Assembly: GCA_919902505.1 (NCBI GenBank)
Contig: CAKKRE010000077.1
Span: 1-52,127 of the forward strand
Reading direction: 5' to 3'
From: Nitrospiraceae bacterium
Lineage (GTDB): Bacteria; Nitrospirota; Nitrospiria; Nitrospirales; Nitrospiraceae
DNA length: 52,127 nt
How positions within the stretch are numbered: position 1 is the stretch's first letter; each line of letters starts with the position of its first letter. Under the pieces are notes generated by a model. The model ran no database searches and was not told the origin of the DNA. It saw only the letters and a list, made by a program, of their open reading frames with translations. This document shows positions 15,485 to 26,820 of this stretch, in pieces. The position numbers were made by a program, and so were the translations under genes.

Positions 15485-16927
15485 ATGGCTCCCACGGAGA
15501 GGATTCGCGATCTAGCCGAGCAGGAATACAAGTACGGCTTTGTGACAGACATTGAGGCGGAGGCCGCGCCTCCCGGGCTGAATGAAGACATCATTCGGCT
15601 GATCTCTGCAAAAAAGAAGGAACCGGAGTTCATGCTGGAGTGGCGCCTCAAGGCCTACCGCCACTGGCTCACCATGACGGAACCTCAGTGGGCTAACGTG
15701 CGCCATCCGCCGATCAATTACCAGGACATCGTCTACTATTCGGCGCCGAAGACCCAGAAGCAGCCGAAGAGCCTCAATGAGGTGGACCCATTGCTGTTGG
15801 CCACGTACAGGAAGCTCGGGATTCCCCTCCGCGAACAAGAAGTGCTCGCCGGGGTCGCCGTCGATGCGGTCTTCGACAGTGTGTCGGTGGCCACGACCTT
15901 TAAAGAACAGCTGGCCAAGCAGGGCATCATCTTCTGTGCCTTCTCGGAGGCGGTGCAACAGCATCCCGACCTGGTCCACAAGCATCTCGGCACGGTGGTG
16001 CCCTACTCCGACAACTTCTTCGCAGCGCTGAACACCGCGGTCTTCAGCGACGGTTCGTTCTGCTACATCCCGAAGGGCGTCCGATGCCCGATGGAACTGT
16101 CCACCTACTTTCGCATCAATGCGCCATTCATCGGCCAGTTCGAACGCACCTTAATCATTGCCGAGGAAGACAGCTACGTCAGCTACCTCGAAGGTTGCAC
16201 CGCGCCCATGCGGTCGGAGCATCAGCTGCACGCGGCAGTCGTGGAGCTGCGCGCTCATGATCGCGCACAGATCAGATATGCAACGGTCCAGAATTGGTAT
16301 CCGGGCGACAGCGCCGGCCAAGGTGGGATTTACAACTTTGTGACCAAGCGGGGGGCATGTCTGGGAGTCGACTCAAAAATTTCCTGGACACAGGTCGAAG
16401 TGGGCTCGGCCATCACCTGGAAATACCCGAGCGTGATCCTGCAAGGGAACAACTCCATCGGCGAGTTCTACTCGGTCGCCCTCACCACGCACCGCCAGCA
16501 GGCTGATACCGGCACCAAGATGATCCACCTCGGCAGGAATACCAAGAGCACGATCGTCTCGAAGGGCATCTCCACCGGCTTTGCCCAGAACACCTACCGC
16601 GGCCTGGTGAAGATCCTCAAGAAAGCCTCCGGCTGTCGGAATTATACCCAGTGCCACTCCTTGTTGTTGGGCAATCGCTGCGGCGCCCACACCTTCCCTT
16701 CTATTGACGTGCAGAACGCCTCATCGCAGGTGGAACATGAAGCGTCGACGACCAGGATCGGCGAAGACCAAATTTTCTACTGCCGGCAGCGCGGACTCTC
16801 GGCGGAGGACGCCGTCTCGTTGATCGTGAACGGCTTCTGCCACGACGTGTTCCAGCAACTGCCGATGGAGTTTGCCGTGGAGGCGCAGAAACTGCTCAAC
16901 GTTCGGCTTGAAGGGACCGTCGGCTGA
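15485..16927 (+). CDS. sufB: Fe-S cluster scaffold subunit SufB
   Basis: 480 residues, standard SufB length. Family segments include [11 protein letters not shown] near the N-terminus, [50 protein letters not shown] and the C-terminal [19 protein letters not shown] with C-rich [19 protein letters not shown]. SufB forms the SufBC2D complex on which Fe-S clusters are built in the cytoplasm. AGGAGG at 15473-15478 sets the ATG at 15485. First gene of sufB-C-D-S-U/T, all on one strand with tiny gaps or overlaps. Confidence 0.97.
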   Translation: MAPTERIRDLAEQEYKYGFVTDIEAEAAPPGLNEDIIRLISAKKKEPEFMLEWRLKAYRHWLTMTEPQWANVRHPPINYQDIVYYSAPKTQKQPKSLNEVDPLLLATYRKLGIPLREQEVLAGVAVDAVFDSVSVATTFKEQLAKQGIIFCAFSEAVQQHPDLVHKHLGTVVPYSDNFFAALNTAVFSDGSFCYIPKGVRCPMELSTYFRINAPFIGQFERTLIIAEEDSYVSYLEGCTAPMRSEHQLHAAVVELRAHDRAQIRYATVQNWYPGDSAGQGGIYNFVTKRGACLGVDSKISWTQVEVGSAITWKYPSVILQGNNSIGEFYSVALTTHRQQADTGTKMIHLGRNTKSTIVSKGISTGFAQNTYRGLVKILKKASGCRNYTQCHSLLLGNRCGAHTFPSIDVQNASSQVEHEASTTRIGEDQIFYCRQRGLSAEDAVSLIVNGFCHDVFQQLPMEFAVEAQKLLNVRLEGTVG

Positions 16928-16932
16928 AGACG

Positions 16933-17708
<776 letters not shown>

Positions 17709-17712
<4 letters not shown>

Positions 17713-19049
17713 ACGACATCCTACCGGCCACCGATCTCTACCGCGCAGAACTTTTACAATTCGAGCGAGACGTCGGCGGGAGCGCACCAGTCTGGGTGCA
17801 GCAGCTCCGCCAAGCTGCGATGGCCCGCTTCACCGAGATGGGATTCCCGACGACTCAAGAGGAAGCGTGGCGGCACACCAGCGTGGCCTCGCTGTCGGAG
17901 CGTCCCTTTCCATTGGCAAGACACCGATGTGCCATACCGAAAACAGAGCTGGAGCCGGTGACGTCCTGGATGGGAGCAGGCTGCCGGCTGGTCTTCGTGA
18001 ACGGCTTGTTCTCGCCGCTCCTCTCCTCGCTGCTGCCTCTGCCGCACGGCATGAGCGCAGGCAGCTTAGCCGGCGCCCTTGGTGGCGAGTCGGGCCTTCT
18101 GGAATCCCATCTGGGCCGGTATGCTCGCATTGAAAACCATCCCTTCGTCTCCCTCAATACCGCATTCCTCAGCGATGGGGCCATAGTGTGCATCCCTCCC
18201 GACACGGTGATCGAGGAGCCGCTGAATGTGTTGTTCGTCTCCCGTCCAAATGGGAGAGCGACGATGTCCCACCCCCGAACCGTCATCGTGGCAGGCCCCA
18301 ACAGTCGCGCCACAATCGTCGAGAGTTACCTCGGACTGCCGGAGGACCTCTATCTCACCAACGCCGTGACCGAAGTCGTGCTTGCTGAGAATGCTGTCCT
18401 CGATCACTATGTGCTCCAGCAAGAAAGTTCGGCGGCGTTTCACTTCTTGACCCTTGCCGTCCATCAGGATCGCCACAGCACCTTCACCTCTCACTCCCTT
18501 GCGACCGGCGGCGCGCTCGCGCGGAGCGAGATCCATTGCGAGCTGGCAGACGAAGGAATCACCTGCATTCTCCGCGGGGTGGGCGCCGTCGCCGGACGAC
18601 AGCATCTGGACATGCAAACACAGATCGACCATGCGAAGACGCATGGCACGAGCCAGCAGCTGTACAAGGGCATCCTGGGCGGGCATGCGAGCGGAGTGTT
18701 CAACGGGAAGATTCTGGTGCGGCAGGATGCGCAGAAGACCGATGCCCGGCAAACCAACAACAACCTCTTGCTCTCCGAGGATGCGGTGATTCACACGAAG
18801 CCGCAGCTCGAGATCTTTGCCGATGACGTGAAGTGCGCTCACGGAGCGACCGTCGGGCGGCTTGACGAAGAAGCGGTGTTTTACCTCCGCTCCCGGGGTA
18901 TCGGAGTGGAGACCGCGCGGAGCCTGATGACCTATGCGTTCGGGAGCGAAACGATCAACCTCGTGACGAACGAGGTGATTCGAGATCGGCTCGCGGAGCT
19001 GCTGGCTCAATGGATTGCACAGACCTGCGGTCGGAGTTTTTCCCTATGA
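17709..19049 (+). CDS. sufD: SufD scaffold subunit
   Basis: 446 residues, homologous in its C-terminal half to SufB: the LDMQTQIDHAKTHGTSQQLY block, NGKILVRQDAQKTDARQ, NNNLLLSEDAVIHTKPQLEI and FADDVKCAHGATVGRLDEEA are SufD hallmarks. Its conserved histidine region (KCAHGATVG) is the likely cluster-forming site with SufB. It is coupled at both ends by four-base ATGA overlaps with sufC and sufS. Confidence 0.96.
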
Positions 19050-20311
19050 GACCAAGCCAGGGCAATGGGCCCAACCAGCGATCGCCACGTTCCCCCCTGG
19101 ACGTGAGCAGGACCAGGGAGGATTTTCCAATCCTCAAGCAACTGGTTCGCGGCAAGCCGCTGGTCTACCTCGACAACGCAGCCTCCGCTCAGAAGCCGCA
19201 GGCGGTGATCGATGCGCTCAGCCATTTCTACTCAACAAATTATGCCAACGTTCACCGCGGCATCCACTGGCTCAGCGAACGAGCGACAGAAACGTTCGAG
19301 GCCGCCCGCCGGTCGGTGCAACGATTCATCGGCGCAGCAGAGGCGAACGAGATCATCTTTGTCCGAGGCACGACCGAAGCCATCAACCTGGTCGCGCAGA
19401 CCTACGGCAGGACGCACGTGCAGGCCGGCGATGAAATCCTCATCTCCACGATGGAACACCACTCCAACATCGTGCCCTGGCAGATGCTCTGCCAAGCGAC
19501 GGGCGCGGTTCTGCGGGTCGCGCCGATCAACGATGAGGGCGAGCTGCTGCTCGATGAATTCGAGAAACTCCTGCATCCACGAACAAAATTGGTCGCGATT
19601 GCCCATGTGTCGAACGTGCTCGGCACCATCAATCCCATCCGGAAAATCGTCGAGATCGCCCACCGCCACCAGGTGCCGGTACTCGTCGATGGCGCCCAGG
19701 CCGCGCCGCATGTGGCGCTGGATGTGCAAGCGCTCGACTGCGACTTCTATGCGTTTTCCGGCCACAAACTGTTTGGACCGACCGGCGTCGGCGTCCTGTA
19801 CGGCAAGGCGTCTCTGCTCGAGGCCATGCCTCCCTATCAAGGAGGAGGCCACATGATTCAATCGGTCACGTTCGAGAAGACCATCTACAACAAAGTGCCG
19901 GACAGGTTTGAGGCTGGAACACCAAACATCGCGGGGGTCGTCGGCCTTGGTGTAGCGATCGATTACGTGAGCGAGATTGGCCTGGAGGCAATCACAGCCT
20001 ACGAGCGGGAACTCTTGGCCTATGCGATGGATCAGCTGTCCAGGATCTCAGGCCTGCGGCTCATCGGGACGGCCAAAGAAAAGGCGGGAGTGCTCTCCTT
20101 CGTCGCCGACGAAGTACACCCTCACGATCTGGGAACCATACTGGACAATGAAGGAATCGCCATCAGGGCCGGACACCACTGCGCTCAACCACTGATGAGC
20201 CGCTTTGGCGTACTGGCCACAGCCCGAGCATCCCTCGCCTTCTACAACACAAGGGAAGAAATCGACGCGCTCACAACGGGCATTCGCACAGCCATCGAGT
20301 TTTTTACATGA
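19046..20311 (+). CDS. sufS: Cysteine desulfurase SufS
   Basis: 421 residues of the class V aminotransferase fold. The PLP lysine lies in FSGHKLFGPTG (about residue 240) and the persulfide-forming cysteine in RAGHHCAQP (about 379). TMEHHSNIVPWQ is the usual PLP-binding segment. It strips sulfur from cysteine and passes it to SufU. I choose ATG 19046 because it overlaps the sufD stop (ATGA). An in-frame ATG at 19010 would put 12 codons inside sufD. Confidence 0.95.
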   Translation: MRPSQGNGPNQRSPRSPLDVSRTREDFPILKQLVRGKPLVYLDNAASAQKPQAVIDALSHFYSTNYANVHRGIHWLSERATETFEAARRSVQRFIGAAEANEIIFVRGTTEAINLVAQTYGRTHVQAGDEILISTMEHHSNIVPWQMLCQATGAVLRVAPINDEGELLLDEFEKLLHPRTKLVAIAHVSNVLGTINPIRKIVEIAHRHQVPVLVDGAQAAPHVALDVQALDCDFYAFSGHKLFGPTGVGVLYGKASLLEAMPPYQGGGHMIQSVTFEKTIYNKVPDRFEAGTPNIAGVVGLGVAIDYVSEIGLEAITAYERELLAYAMDQLSRISGLRLIGTAKEKAGVLSFVADEVHPHDLGTILDNEGIAIRAGHHCAQPLMSRFGVLATARASLAFYNTREEIDALTTGIRTAIEFFT

Positions 20312-21105
20312 CACTGGACATGCGGGAACTCTATCAGGAAGCGATTCTGGACCATAACAGGAAGCCGCGAAACTTCCACAAGCTGGAGGGAACTAGCCGA
20401 ACCGCCGAGGGATACAACCCGCTCTGCGGCGACAAAGTAAAGATCTACCTCAAGATCGAGAACGATCGGGTGAGTGATGTCAGTTTTGAGGGCTCCGGCT
20501 GCGCGATCTCTATTGCCGCTGCGTCGATGATGACGGAAAGCGTGAAAGGGCGCACCTTGTCAGCCGTGCAGAGGCTCTTCGAGAAGTTTCACGCCTTACT
20601 CACAGACGAGGCCGACGCAGGATCGGAATTGATCGAACTCGGCAAACTGGTGGTCTTTGCCGGAGTGCGCGAGTTTCCCGTCAGAGTCAAATGCGCCACC
20701 TTGCCCTGGCATACGCTCCGGGCCGCCATCGGAAACAAGCCGGAGACCGTCTCGACGGACGCGCTCCCGCTTTCGGGACGTCCGTCCCTGACCACTAATC
20801 GGGTGCGCGAGATCGAGAACAAGGTCATCGAAGTCCTCCGTACCGTCTGCGACCCCGAGATCCCGGTCAACATCTACGACCTCGGACTGATTTATGGCCT
20901 CGCCGTCGAACCATCGGGGACTGTCGCCATCCGCATGACCCTGACCGCACCCGGCTGCCCCGTCGCCTGGATGATCCTGCGAGAAGTGGACCGCAAGGTC
21001 AGGACTATTCCCGGCATTGCGGACGTCAAGGTTGATCTGACCTGGGATCCTCCCTGGAGCCGCGACAGGATGTCGGAGGTCGCGAAGCTCCAGCTTGGCT
21101 TGTAA
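20308..21105 (+). CDS. SufU-SufT fusion (sulfur acceptor + MIP18/DUF59 domain)
   Basis: 265 residues. Residues 1-145 are SufU-like, with Zn/sulfur ligands Cys40 and Asp42 (NPLCGD), Cys65 (GSGCAIS) and Cys129 (RVKCATLPW). SufU takes persulfide from SufS in zinc-containing form. Residues 160-255 are a SufT/DUF59 domain with CDPEIPVNIYDLGLIY and the MTLTAPGCP cysteine motif, a family implicated in Fe-S maturation or cluster carrying. The two are normally separate genes. The frame is continuous with a short Pro/Ser/Thr linker. The start overlaps the sufS stop. No SufE or SufA gene is nearby. Confidence 0.9.
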   Translation: MTLDMRELYQEAILDHNRKPRNFHKLEGTSRTAEGYNPLCGDKVKIYLKIENDRVSDVSFEGSGCAISIAAASMMTESVKGRTLSAVQRLFEKFHALLTDEADAGSELIELGKLVVFAGVREFPVRVKCATLPWHTLRAAIGNKPETVSTDALPLSGRPSLTTNRVREIENKVIEVLRTVCDPEIPVNIYDLGLIYGLAVEPSGTVAIRMTLTAPGCPVAWMILREVDRKVRTIPGIADVKVDLTWDPPWSRDRMSEVAKLQLGL

Positions 21106-21282
21106 TGAGATCGACAAAAGGGGGAAGCTCAGAATGACAGACCGGGTTCTTCAATGTGCCGGTCTCTCCGTCTTCACCACAACCTTGTTGTTGTTCAATG
21201 TTCCCGGCTGGAAGGAAGACCTCGGCAGAAAGCCGCAGACTGCACATTCCACACGACAGGCCGCCGCTCCTCCCCTTCGCCG

Positions 21283-21623
21283 ATCAACGCCATCCTTCTG
21301 CATAGGCTGTGGGCCTCAGCCCTGGATTTGTCGGGGAACTTCGAACGGCTGGCGATCTATAGCGGCACCGTACTCATGATTTTCAGCGCCCTTGCAGTGG
21401 GAGCAATGCCGATCCTCCGTCGGCAAGAGCCGACTCTTCCCCGCCCCTATCGCACCCTCTCTACCCCTTTGTCCCGGCATTCTATCTTCTTGAGTCAACC
21501 GTGATCGTCGGGACCGCACTCTATGAGCGTCCGGTAGAAGGAGGGCTGGGCATCGTGACCGTCTTAGCTGGAACGCCGCTGTACGTGCTGTGGCAGAGGC
21601 GCAGAGACGCCCGCCTCCTCTGA
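21283..21623 (+). pseudogene. APC-family amino-acid permease, C-terminal remnant with frameshift
   Basis: Frame 1 from about 21283 reads an APC permease tail: LWASALDLSGNFERLAIYSG, then LMIFSALAVGAMPILRRQEP and LPRPYRT. Homology then jumps to frame 3 at about 21465 (PFVPAFYLLESTVIVGTALY, then ERPVEGGLGIVTVLAG and PLYVLWQRRRDARLL) and stops at 21621-21623. This is roughly the last 110 residues of a ~450-residue transporter. The rest is missing, so it is a dead fragment directly behind the suf operon. Confidence 0.75.
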
Positions 21624-21984
21624 GGCCACAGCAAAGACTCCCGGTACATTTTCTATTTTCATGCCGAGGGAGCGGGATTTGAAGCAGGACACGCTTGGGG
21701 TGCTAGATTCTGAAGGGAGCGCAAGGTATTTCCTCGCTTGGCTCATCGTACGTCATGTCCGTAAAGCCGGCGTCCAAGCCTCTGATTTTCTGGGTTCCAG
21801 TCTGAAATAGAACGATGAATTTGTGAGTTTTTCGAAGTGCTCTACAGGCTCGTGCGCCCGTTAAACCACGAACGCCAGCCGGCCAAGACACGCAGGCCGC
21901 CGGAGCAAAAGTTCGGTGCAGACCCTGTACTGTCTTGTGCGGCACTTGCCAAGTAAAGGCTGGGGTAGTCTGACTTCACACTTC
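21624..21984. other. Intergenic region without recognisable gene
   Basis: About 360 bases between the permease remnant and the convergent end of the ACP-ligase-acyltransferase gene. Small open frames exist on both strands, but none has a ribosome site or recognisable protein pattern. I see no tRNA fold and no clear terminator with a T-run. Confidence 0.5.
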
Positions 21985-24807
21985 TCATTGGCTGTCCGGC
22001 TCGCCACAGTGGCGCAAAATATGAGCGCGGGCGGCATCGCGCAGCAGTACCGCTGCGGCAAAGGCGTCGCGCGCCTCTGCAACGGGCAGCAACGGAGCCC
22101 CGAACGTGATTGTGATCGCGCCGCGCCGTGGCCACCATTGGCCGTCACGCAGAATGGACCGGGTGCCGCAGATCGCCACCGGCACAACCGGGATGCCCGT
22201 GTTGGCTGCCACAACAAAGGCCCCCATCCGGAATGGCTTCAACCCGGGCAAACGGGTAAACGTGCCCTCGGGGAAGAAGACCAACGCACGTCCGGCGCGC
22301 AGCGCGACCTCCAGCCGCCGAGCATCCTGCACACTCTCGTGGGCTGCGAAGCGTTCAACGAACTCCGCGCCCAAGCGCTGGAGATAGACGCGCGGAATGA
22401 ATTGCTCAAGCAATTCGCGCTTGGCCACGAAGCCAAACTGTTCTGGCAGCGCCGCCACCAGGACGAAACCGTCGAGGTAGCTGGCGTGATTGACCACCAG
22501 CACACAAGGCGTACCGCGCGGCAGATACTCCATCCCGCTCACCGTGAATGGCGTTCCGGTCAGCCGAATTAACAGCCGTGCACCGACCCGGCCGACTGCC
22601 CAGGCCCAGGAAGGGCGCGGGGTGAAGATGGTGACCAGCCAGACAACTGGCACCACCAGGCAGAACACCAACCAGGCCCACGCTGCAAAAAAAACATCCG
22701 CTGCCCTTGCCGCCCAGCGTTGCAACTGGGGAATCAATGCACCCGCGGCAAGGCTGGCTACCTGCCACCACCCGACACGCCTGTGCTCGCCGGCCAATCC
22801 CGCCTCGAACAACGCTCGCGGGGCGGCGCGGCGCAACTTGCCGCTGGAAGTCTTTAGTACGGTACGGGGCGGTGCAAGCGCAACTTGGTCAGCAGGCTCG
22901 CCCAGTACCTCGACGACTGCAGCGTTGATCACCTCGCGCAGTTGATGGCGTTCACGCTGGCCGCTCTCGCGTGTTTCAGCGAGGACCACCAGCCGCTCGG
23001 TGCCCGAGGCCGGGTCGGGGCTGCCGAAGACGACAACGCAGCCCTTTCTCACCCCCGGTATCTCGCCAACGGCCTCCTCTACTTCGTGGGGGTAGATGTT
23101 GCGCCCGCCCCGAATGACGATGTCCTTGACCCGCCCCGTGAGAAAAACTTCGCCGTCGGCGATGTACCCACGATCACCGCTGTCAAGCCAACCGTCACGG
23201 AACAGCTGTGACGTGGCCTGGGGATTGTTGAAATAGCCGCGCGTGGCCGACGCCCCCCTGAACTCCAGTCGGCCCTCTTGCCGCTCACCCAGCTCATTAC
23301 CGGATGCATCCACGATCCGCAATTCGTGGCCGGGCAACGGCCGCCCGCAGGAGACAAAACATAGCGGAGAGGCATTTTCGGGAGCGGCGGGGACAGCGCT
23401 GCCGGTACGCGTGAAGGATTCTCGCTGGACACGATCGATGAGGAGGCCGCGGCCGGATGGCGGAAATGCCAGTCCCACGGAACACTCGGCCAGCCCATAT
23501 ACCGGCGTGAGTGCCTCGGAGTGGAAGCCGTACTGAGCGAACCGCCTGCCAAAACGCGTCAGTGTCTCCGGCAATACCGTTTCCGCGCCGTTGAATGCCA
23601 GCCGCCACGAACTGAGATCAAGTCCGGCCAGCTCCTCGTCGCCGATCTTCTTGACACACAGTTCATAGGCAAAGTTGGGTGCCGCCGAGAGTGTACCGCG
23701 GTAAGCATGGATTGCCTGCAGCCAGCGAACGGGCCGGGCGAGGAAGGCAAGAGGCGACATGACTGCCAGTGGAATGCCGAAGTAGAGCGTACCCAGCCAA
23801 GCGCCGATCAGCCCCATATCGTGGTAGAGAGGCAGCCAGCTCACGAAGACATCATCGGGGCGGAGGCCGATCGCCTGCCCCATGGCACGGATGTTGGCAA
23901 GCAAATTGGCATGGGTGAGCACCACGCCCTTGGGATCGCCCGTGCTGCCGGAGGTGTACTGGATAAAGGCCACATCCTGCGCAGCCACCGGCACCCGGGT
24001 CAGGCACTCTCGTGACTGCAGCAGTTCCTGTGCGCTCACCACCTTACGCAGGCAAGGCACATGAACTTGCAGCAGCCATGCCACGGCTCGCGCTTCAGGT
24101 ATCGTGACCAGCAGGACGGCTCGCGCGTTGCACAAGATGCCGACATGGCGGCGTACGTGTTCTTCCACTTGGGCCAAGTGTGCAGGTGGATAAATGGGCA
24201 CGGGAATACCGCCGGCAAGCAGGATGCCCAAATAGACAGGGAAATACTCCGGACAGGTCGGCAACATGACGGCCACTGATTGTCCCGCTTCAAGCCCACG
24301 GTGTTGCAGACCTGCGGCTACCCGTTCAGATGCCTGCGCCAGATCGCGACAGGTGATGGGCTGTTCGCCACTTTCGCTGATATAAATGACCTGGATGCGG
24401 TCTGGTTGCCGGTGCACATGCCAGTCGATCACTTCAAGCAAGGTAGTGGCATCGACAGCTTCGCCTTGCGCAGGTTCCAAAGTTGGCACGGACTGTATCG
24501 ACGCACGACGTGCTGATCCGCGTGCCCCCCTGTGCAGGGCCTCGAGCAGGTCGCGGGGAGTTTCGGCGCGAACCAGCGTGTCCTCCGGCAGATCAACGCC
24601 GAAAGCACGATGGATACGCAACATCAGTTCCACCCGCGCCAAGCTGTCGAACCCGAGATCGCGATCCAGCGAGCTGTCCAGGGTGATGCGCCTGTCATGT
24701 CCGGTTTGCCGGTGAAGTTCAGCGAACAGTGTGCGAACGATGTCGAGAAGCTCGGACGCAGGGTCGGGATCCGGCCTTGTTTCAGTCTGCCCGTGCGATG
24801 TCTTCAC
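21985..24807 (-). CDS. Three-domain ACP - fatty-acyl-AMP ligase - PlsC acyltransferase
   Basis: 940 residues in one frame. An acyl-carrier domain carries the phosphopantetheine serine at Ser55 (LGFDSLARVEL). Residues about 120-690 are an adenylate-forming ligase with YTSGSTGDPKG at 284-294 and YHDMGLIG at 328-335, the latter typical of fatty-acyl-AMP ligases. After a hydrophobic anchor (about 715-740) comes a PlsC-type acyltransferase with NHASYLD from 773 and FPEGT near 845. It could adenylate a fatty acid, load it on its own carrier and transfer it to a glycerol- or lyso-phosphate-type acceptor at the membrane. The start is a GTG preceded by GGAGAGAGG. It lies 34 bases after the acyl-CoA ligase gene, on the same strand. 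Confidence 0.88.
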   Translation of the reverse strand: MKTSHGQTETRPDPDPASELLDIVRTLFAELHRQTGHDRRITLDSSLDRDLGFDSLARVELMLRIHRAFGVDLPEDTLVRAETPRDLLEALHRGARGSARRASIQSVPTLEPAQGEAVDATTLLEVIDWHVHRQPDRIQVIYISESGEQPITCRDLAQASERVAAGLQHRGLEAGQSVAVMLPTCPEYFPVYLGILLAGGIPVPIYPPAHLAQVEEHVRRHVGILCNARAVLLVTIPEARAVAWLLQVHVPCLRKVVSAQELLQSRECLTRVPVAAQDVAFIQYTSGSTGDPKGVVLTHANLLANIRAMGQAIGLRPDDVFVSWLPLYHDMGLIGAWLGTLYFGIPLAVMSPLAFLARPVRWLQAIHAYRGTLSAAPNFAYELCVKKIGDEELAGLDLSSWRLAFNGAETVLPETLTRFGRRFAQYGFHSEALTPVYGLAECSVGLAFPPSGRGLLIDRVQRESFTRTGSAVPAAPENASPLCFVSCGRPLPGHELRIVDASGNELGERQEGRLEFRGASATRGYFNNPQATSQLFRDGWLDSGDRGYIADGEVFLTGRVKDIVIRGGRNIYPHEVEEAVGEIPGVRKGCVVVFGSPDPASGTERLVVLAETRESGQRERHQLREVINAAVVEVLGEPADQVALAPPRTVLKTSSGKLRRAAPRALFEAGLAGEHRRVGWWQVASLAAGALIPQLQRWAARAADVFFAAWAWLVFCLVVPVVWLVTIFTPRPSWAWAVGRVGARLLIRLTGTPFTVSGMEYLPRGTPCVLVVNHASYLDGFVLVAALPEQFGFVAKRELLEQFIPRVYLQRLGAEFVERFAAHESVQDARRLEVALRAGRALVFFPEGTFTRLPGLKPFRMGAFVVAANTGIPVVPVAICGTRSILRDGQWWPRRGAITITFGAPLLPVAEARDAFAAAVLLRDAARAHILRHCGEPDSQ

Positions 24808-24841
24808 TGCCTCTCTCCGGATGAATGGAATCTGTGCCGTT

Positions 24842-26692
24842 TCAAGCTGGGAGCATATGCCCGGAGTAAAGCTTGAGAATTTGTTCCGCGAAACGTTTCT
24901 CGATCGCAGGACGTTTCAGTTTGAGAGTGGGCGTGACAAGGTCGTTGTCGATGGTCCAAGGCTCTAGCATCAAACAAAAGCGACGTACCTTGGCATAATC
25001 GGGGAAGCTTGCCAGTGATTGGTGGCATATGTTCTCGATATGGTGCTGGAGACGCACATCGGCTAGCGCGGCGGAATCCTCAGCAGGCAACGACCATTTC
25101 TTGGCCACGGCACGCCAGGCCTCGGCGTTCAGCACCAAGAGCGCGGCCAGGTAAGGCTTGCCCTCGCCGACCACCATCGCCTGGTCGATAAGGGGGTTCA
25201 GAATGAGCGCCATCTCCACATCTTCGGGCGTGACTTTCTCCCCGGAGGACAGGGCAACGATCTCCTTGAGTCGCCCGACGATGAACACATATCCGTTTTC
25301 AATGCGTGCCTGGTCGCCCGTGTGCAACCAGCCCTCGGCATCGATCGCCGTGGCCGTATCCTCGGGCCGGTTCCAGTAGCCCATCATGACGTTGGGACCA
25401 CGCACCAGCAATTCATTCTTCTCACCGAGCCTGAGCTCAACCCCGGGAATGGGGACGCCAACCGACTCCGGCAGATTGTCTTCCGGTCGGTTGCTGGTAA
25501 CGACAGGTGCCGCTTCGGTCAGGCCGTAGCCCTGCACCAAGGGCAAACCCAAGCCGACAAAGCACCGGGAGAGCGTGACAGACAAGGGAGCACCTCCCGA
25601 CACCGCCAGCCGCAGCCGTCCGCCGAAATGAGCGAGAAATTTGTCGGCTACCAGGTAATGCAGCACTGGCCGCAACAAGCCGGCCCACCTGCCCGGAGCC
25701 TTGCCATGATGACGGATTGCCTGGAAATGCCTCCATCCAAGCTCCTGTGCCCAGTGGAACAGCGCACGCACCATGGCACACGTTTCCCCCAATTGATTCT
25801 GCAGCCGGGCGTACATGCGTTCATATATGCGTGGCACGGATACCAGAATGGTCGGGCGCACCGTAGCAATATCCTCGGCCAGCTTGTTGATCGCGCGTGC
25901 GTAGGCAACGCAACTGCCTGCCATCATCGGCAGGTAGAAGCCGACGGTACGCTCGAACGCGTGGGACAGCGGCAGAAAAGAAAGAAATAGATCATCCGGA
26001 TAAGCCTGCACGTGCCTGATTACTGCTTGTGCATTTGAAAGAATATTGAAATGCGACAGCATGACGCCTTTCGGGCGGCCCGTGGTGCCCGACGTGTAGA
26101 CGATGGTGGCCAACGCGTGTGTGTCCTTGGCCAGATTGACCTGGGGGCGTGCCTCGGAGGGCAACCACTGCTTGATGAAGCTGACCTGAATGCCGGTGTC
26201 TGGTACGGGGGTAAGCGGCATCTCCAGGCACAGCACGTGAGACAGTAGCGGGAATCGTGTGCGTTGCCCGGCCAATGCGATCCATTGACCGATGTGGCCG
26301 ACCAGCAAGAGGCGCGTTCCCGAATCGGCGAGGATGTAGCTAGTGTTATCCGCATGATCGGCAGTATAGAGAGGCACGACAGCCAGTCCCAGCGATTGTG
26401 CCGCCAGATCGAAACAGACCCATTCCACGCTGTTCTTGAGCAGCAGGGCGACGCGGTCTCCTGAAGCAAGATTTTCGCCGGCAAGCGTCAACTGCCAGCG
26501 GGCGACAAGCCCTTCCACTTCCCTCCAGGAATAACTGCGCCACACCTCAGCTTCACATTGCCGGTAGGCCTCGCGCTCCGGCGAGCGCTGGCACCTACAC
26601 CGCAACAATTCGGGCAGAGTAGCAACTTCGCCGGTGGTAATGCTGTCCGGAGAGAGGTGAACGGCAACGCGCTGCACGTTATTGCCTTGCAT
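24842..26692 (-). CDS. Long-chain fatty-acid--CoA ligase (AMP-forming)
   Basis: 616 residues, of the long-chain acyl-CoA synthetase group. The P-loop YTSGTTGRPKGVMLSH is followed by LPLSHAFERTVGFYLPMM, VQGYGLTEAAPV, WLHTGDQARIENGYVFIVGR and KEIVALSSGEKV. It activates free fatty acids to acyl-CoA at the membrane. It precedes the ACP-FAAL-PlsC gene by 34 bases on the same strand, so the pair gives both a CoA and a carrier-protein route for fatty acids. The ATG at 26692 has only a weak purine stretch ahead of it. A divergent GNAT-like gene starts 128 bases away. Confidence 0.92.
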   Translation of the reverse strand: MQGNNVQRVAVHLSPDSITTGEVATLPELLRCRCQRSPEREAYRQCEAEVWRSYSWREVEGLVARWQLTLAGENLASGDRVALLLKNSVEWVCFDLAAQSLGLAVVPLYTADHADNTSYILADSGTRLLLVGHIGQWIALAGQRTRFPLLSHVLCLEMPLTPVPDTGIQVSFIKQWLPSEARPQVNLAKDTHALATIVYTSGTTGRPKGVMLSHFNILSNAQAVIRHVQAYPDDLFLSFLPLSHAFERTVGFYLPMMAGSCVAYARAINKLAEDIATVRPTILVSVPRIYERMYARLQNQLGETCAMVRALFHWAQELGWRHFQAIRHHGKAPGRWAGLLRPVLHYLVADKFLAHFGGRLRLAVSGGAPLSVTLSRCFVGLGLPLVQGYGLTEAAPVVTSNRPEDNLPESVGVPIPGVELRLGEKNELLVRGPNVMMGYWNRPEDTATAIDAEGWLHTGDQARIENGYVFIVGRLKEIVALSSGEKVTPEDVEMALILNPLIDQAMVVGEGKPYLAALLVLNAEAWRAVAKKWSLPAEDSAALADVRLQHHIENICHQSLASFPDYAKVRRFCLMLEPWTIDNDLVTPTLKLKRPAIEKRFAEQILKLYSGHMLPA

Positions 26693-26820
26693 TTTTCTTG
26701 AAATGCCGAATACTGCCGCGTGACGGGACTTTTTCTGATTATTGGCAGGCCCTCTCCGGAAAACAAGTAGTAAAAGCAGGGTCTGTACGCTAGCCGTTTC
26801 TGTCGAGAATCAGGATTCAG

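Noticed and set aside
21700-21950. Possible small gene or structured RNA between the permease remnant and the lipid cassette
   Set aside because: No tRNA cloverleaf, conserved stem or ribosome site could be found on either strand.
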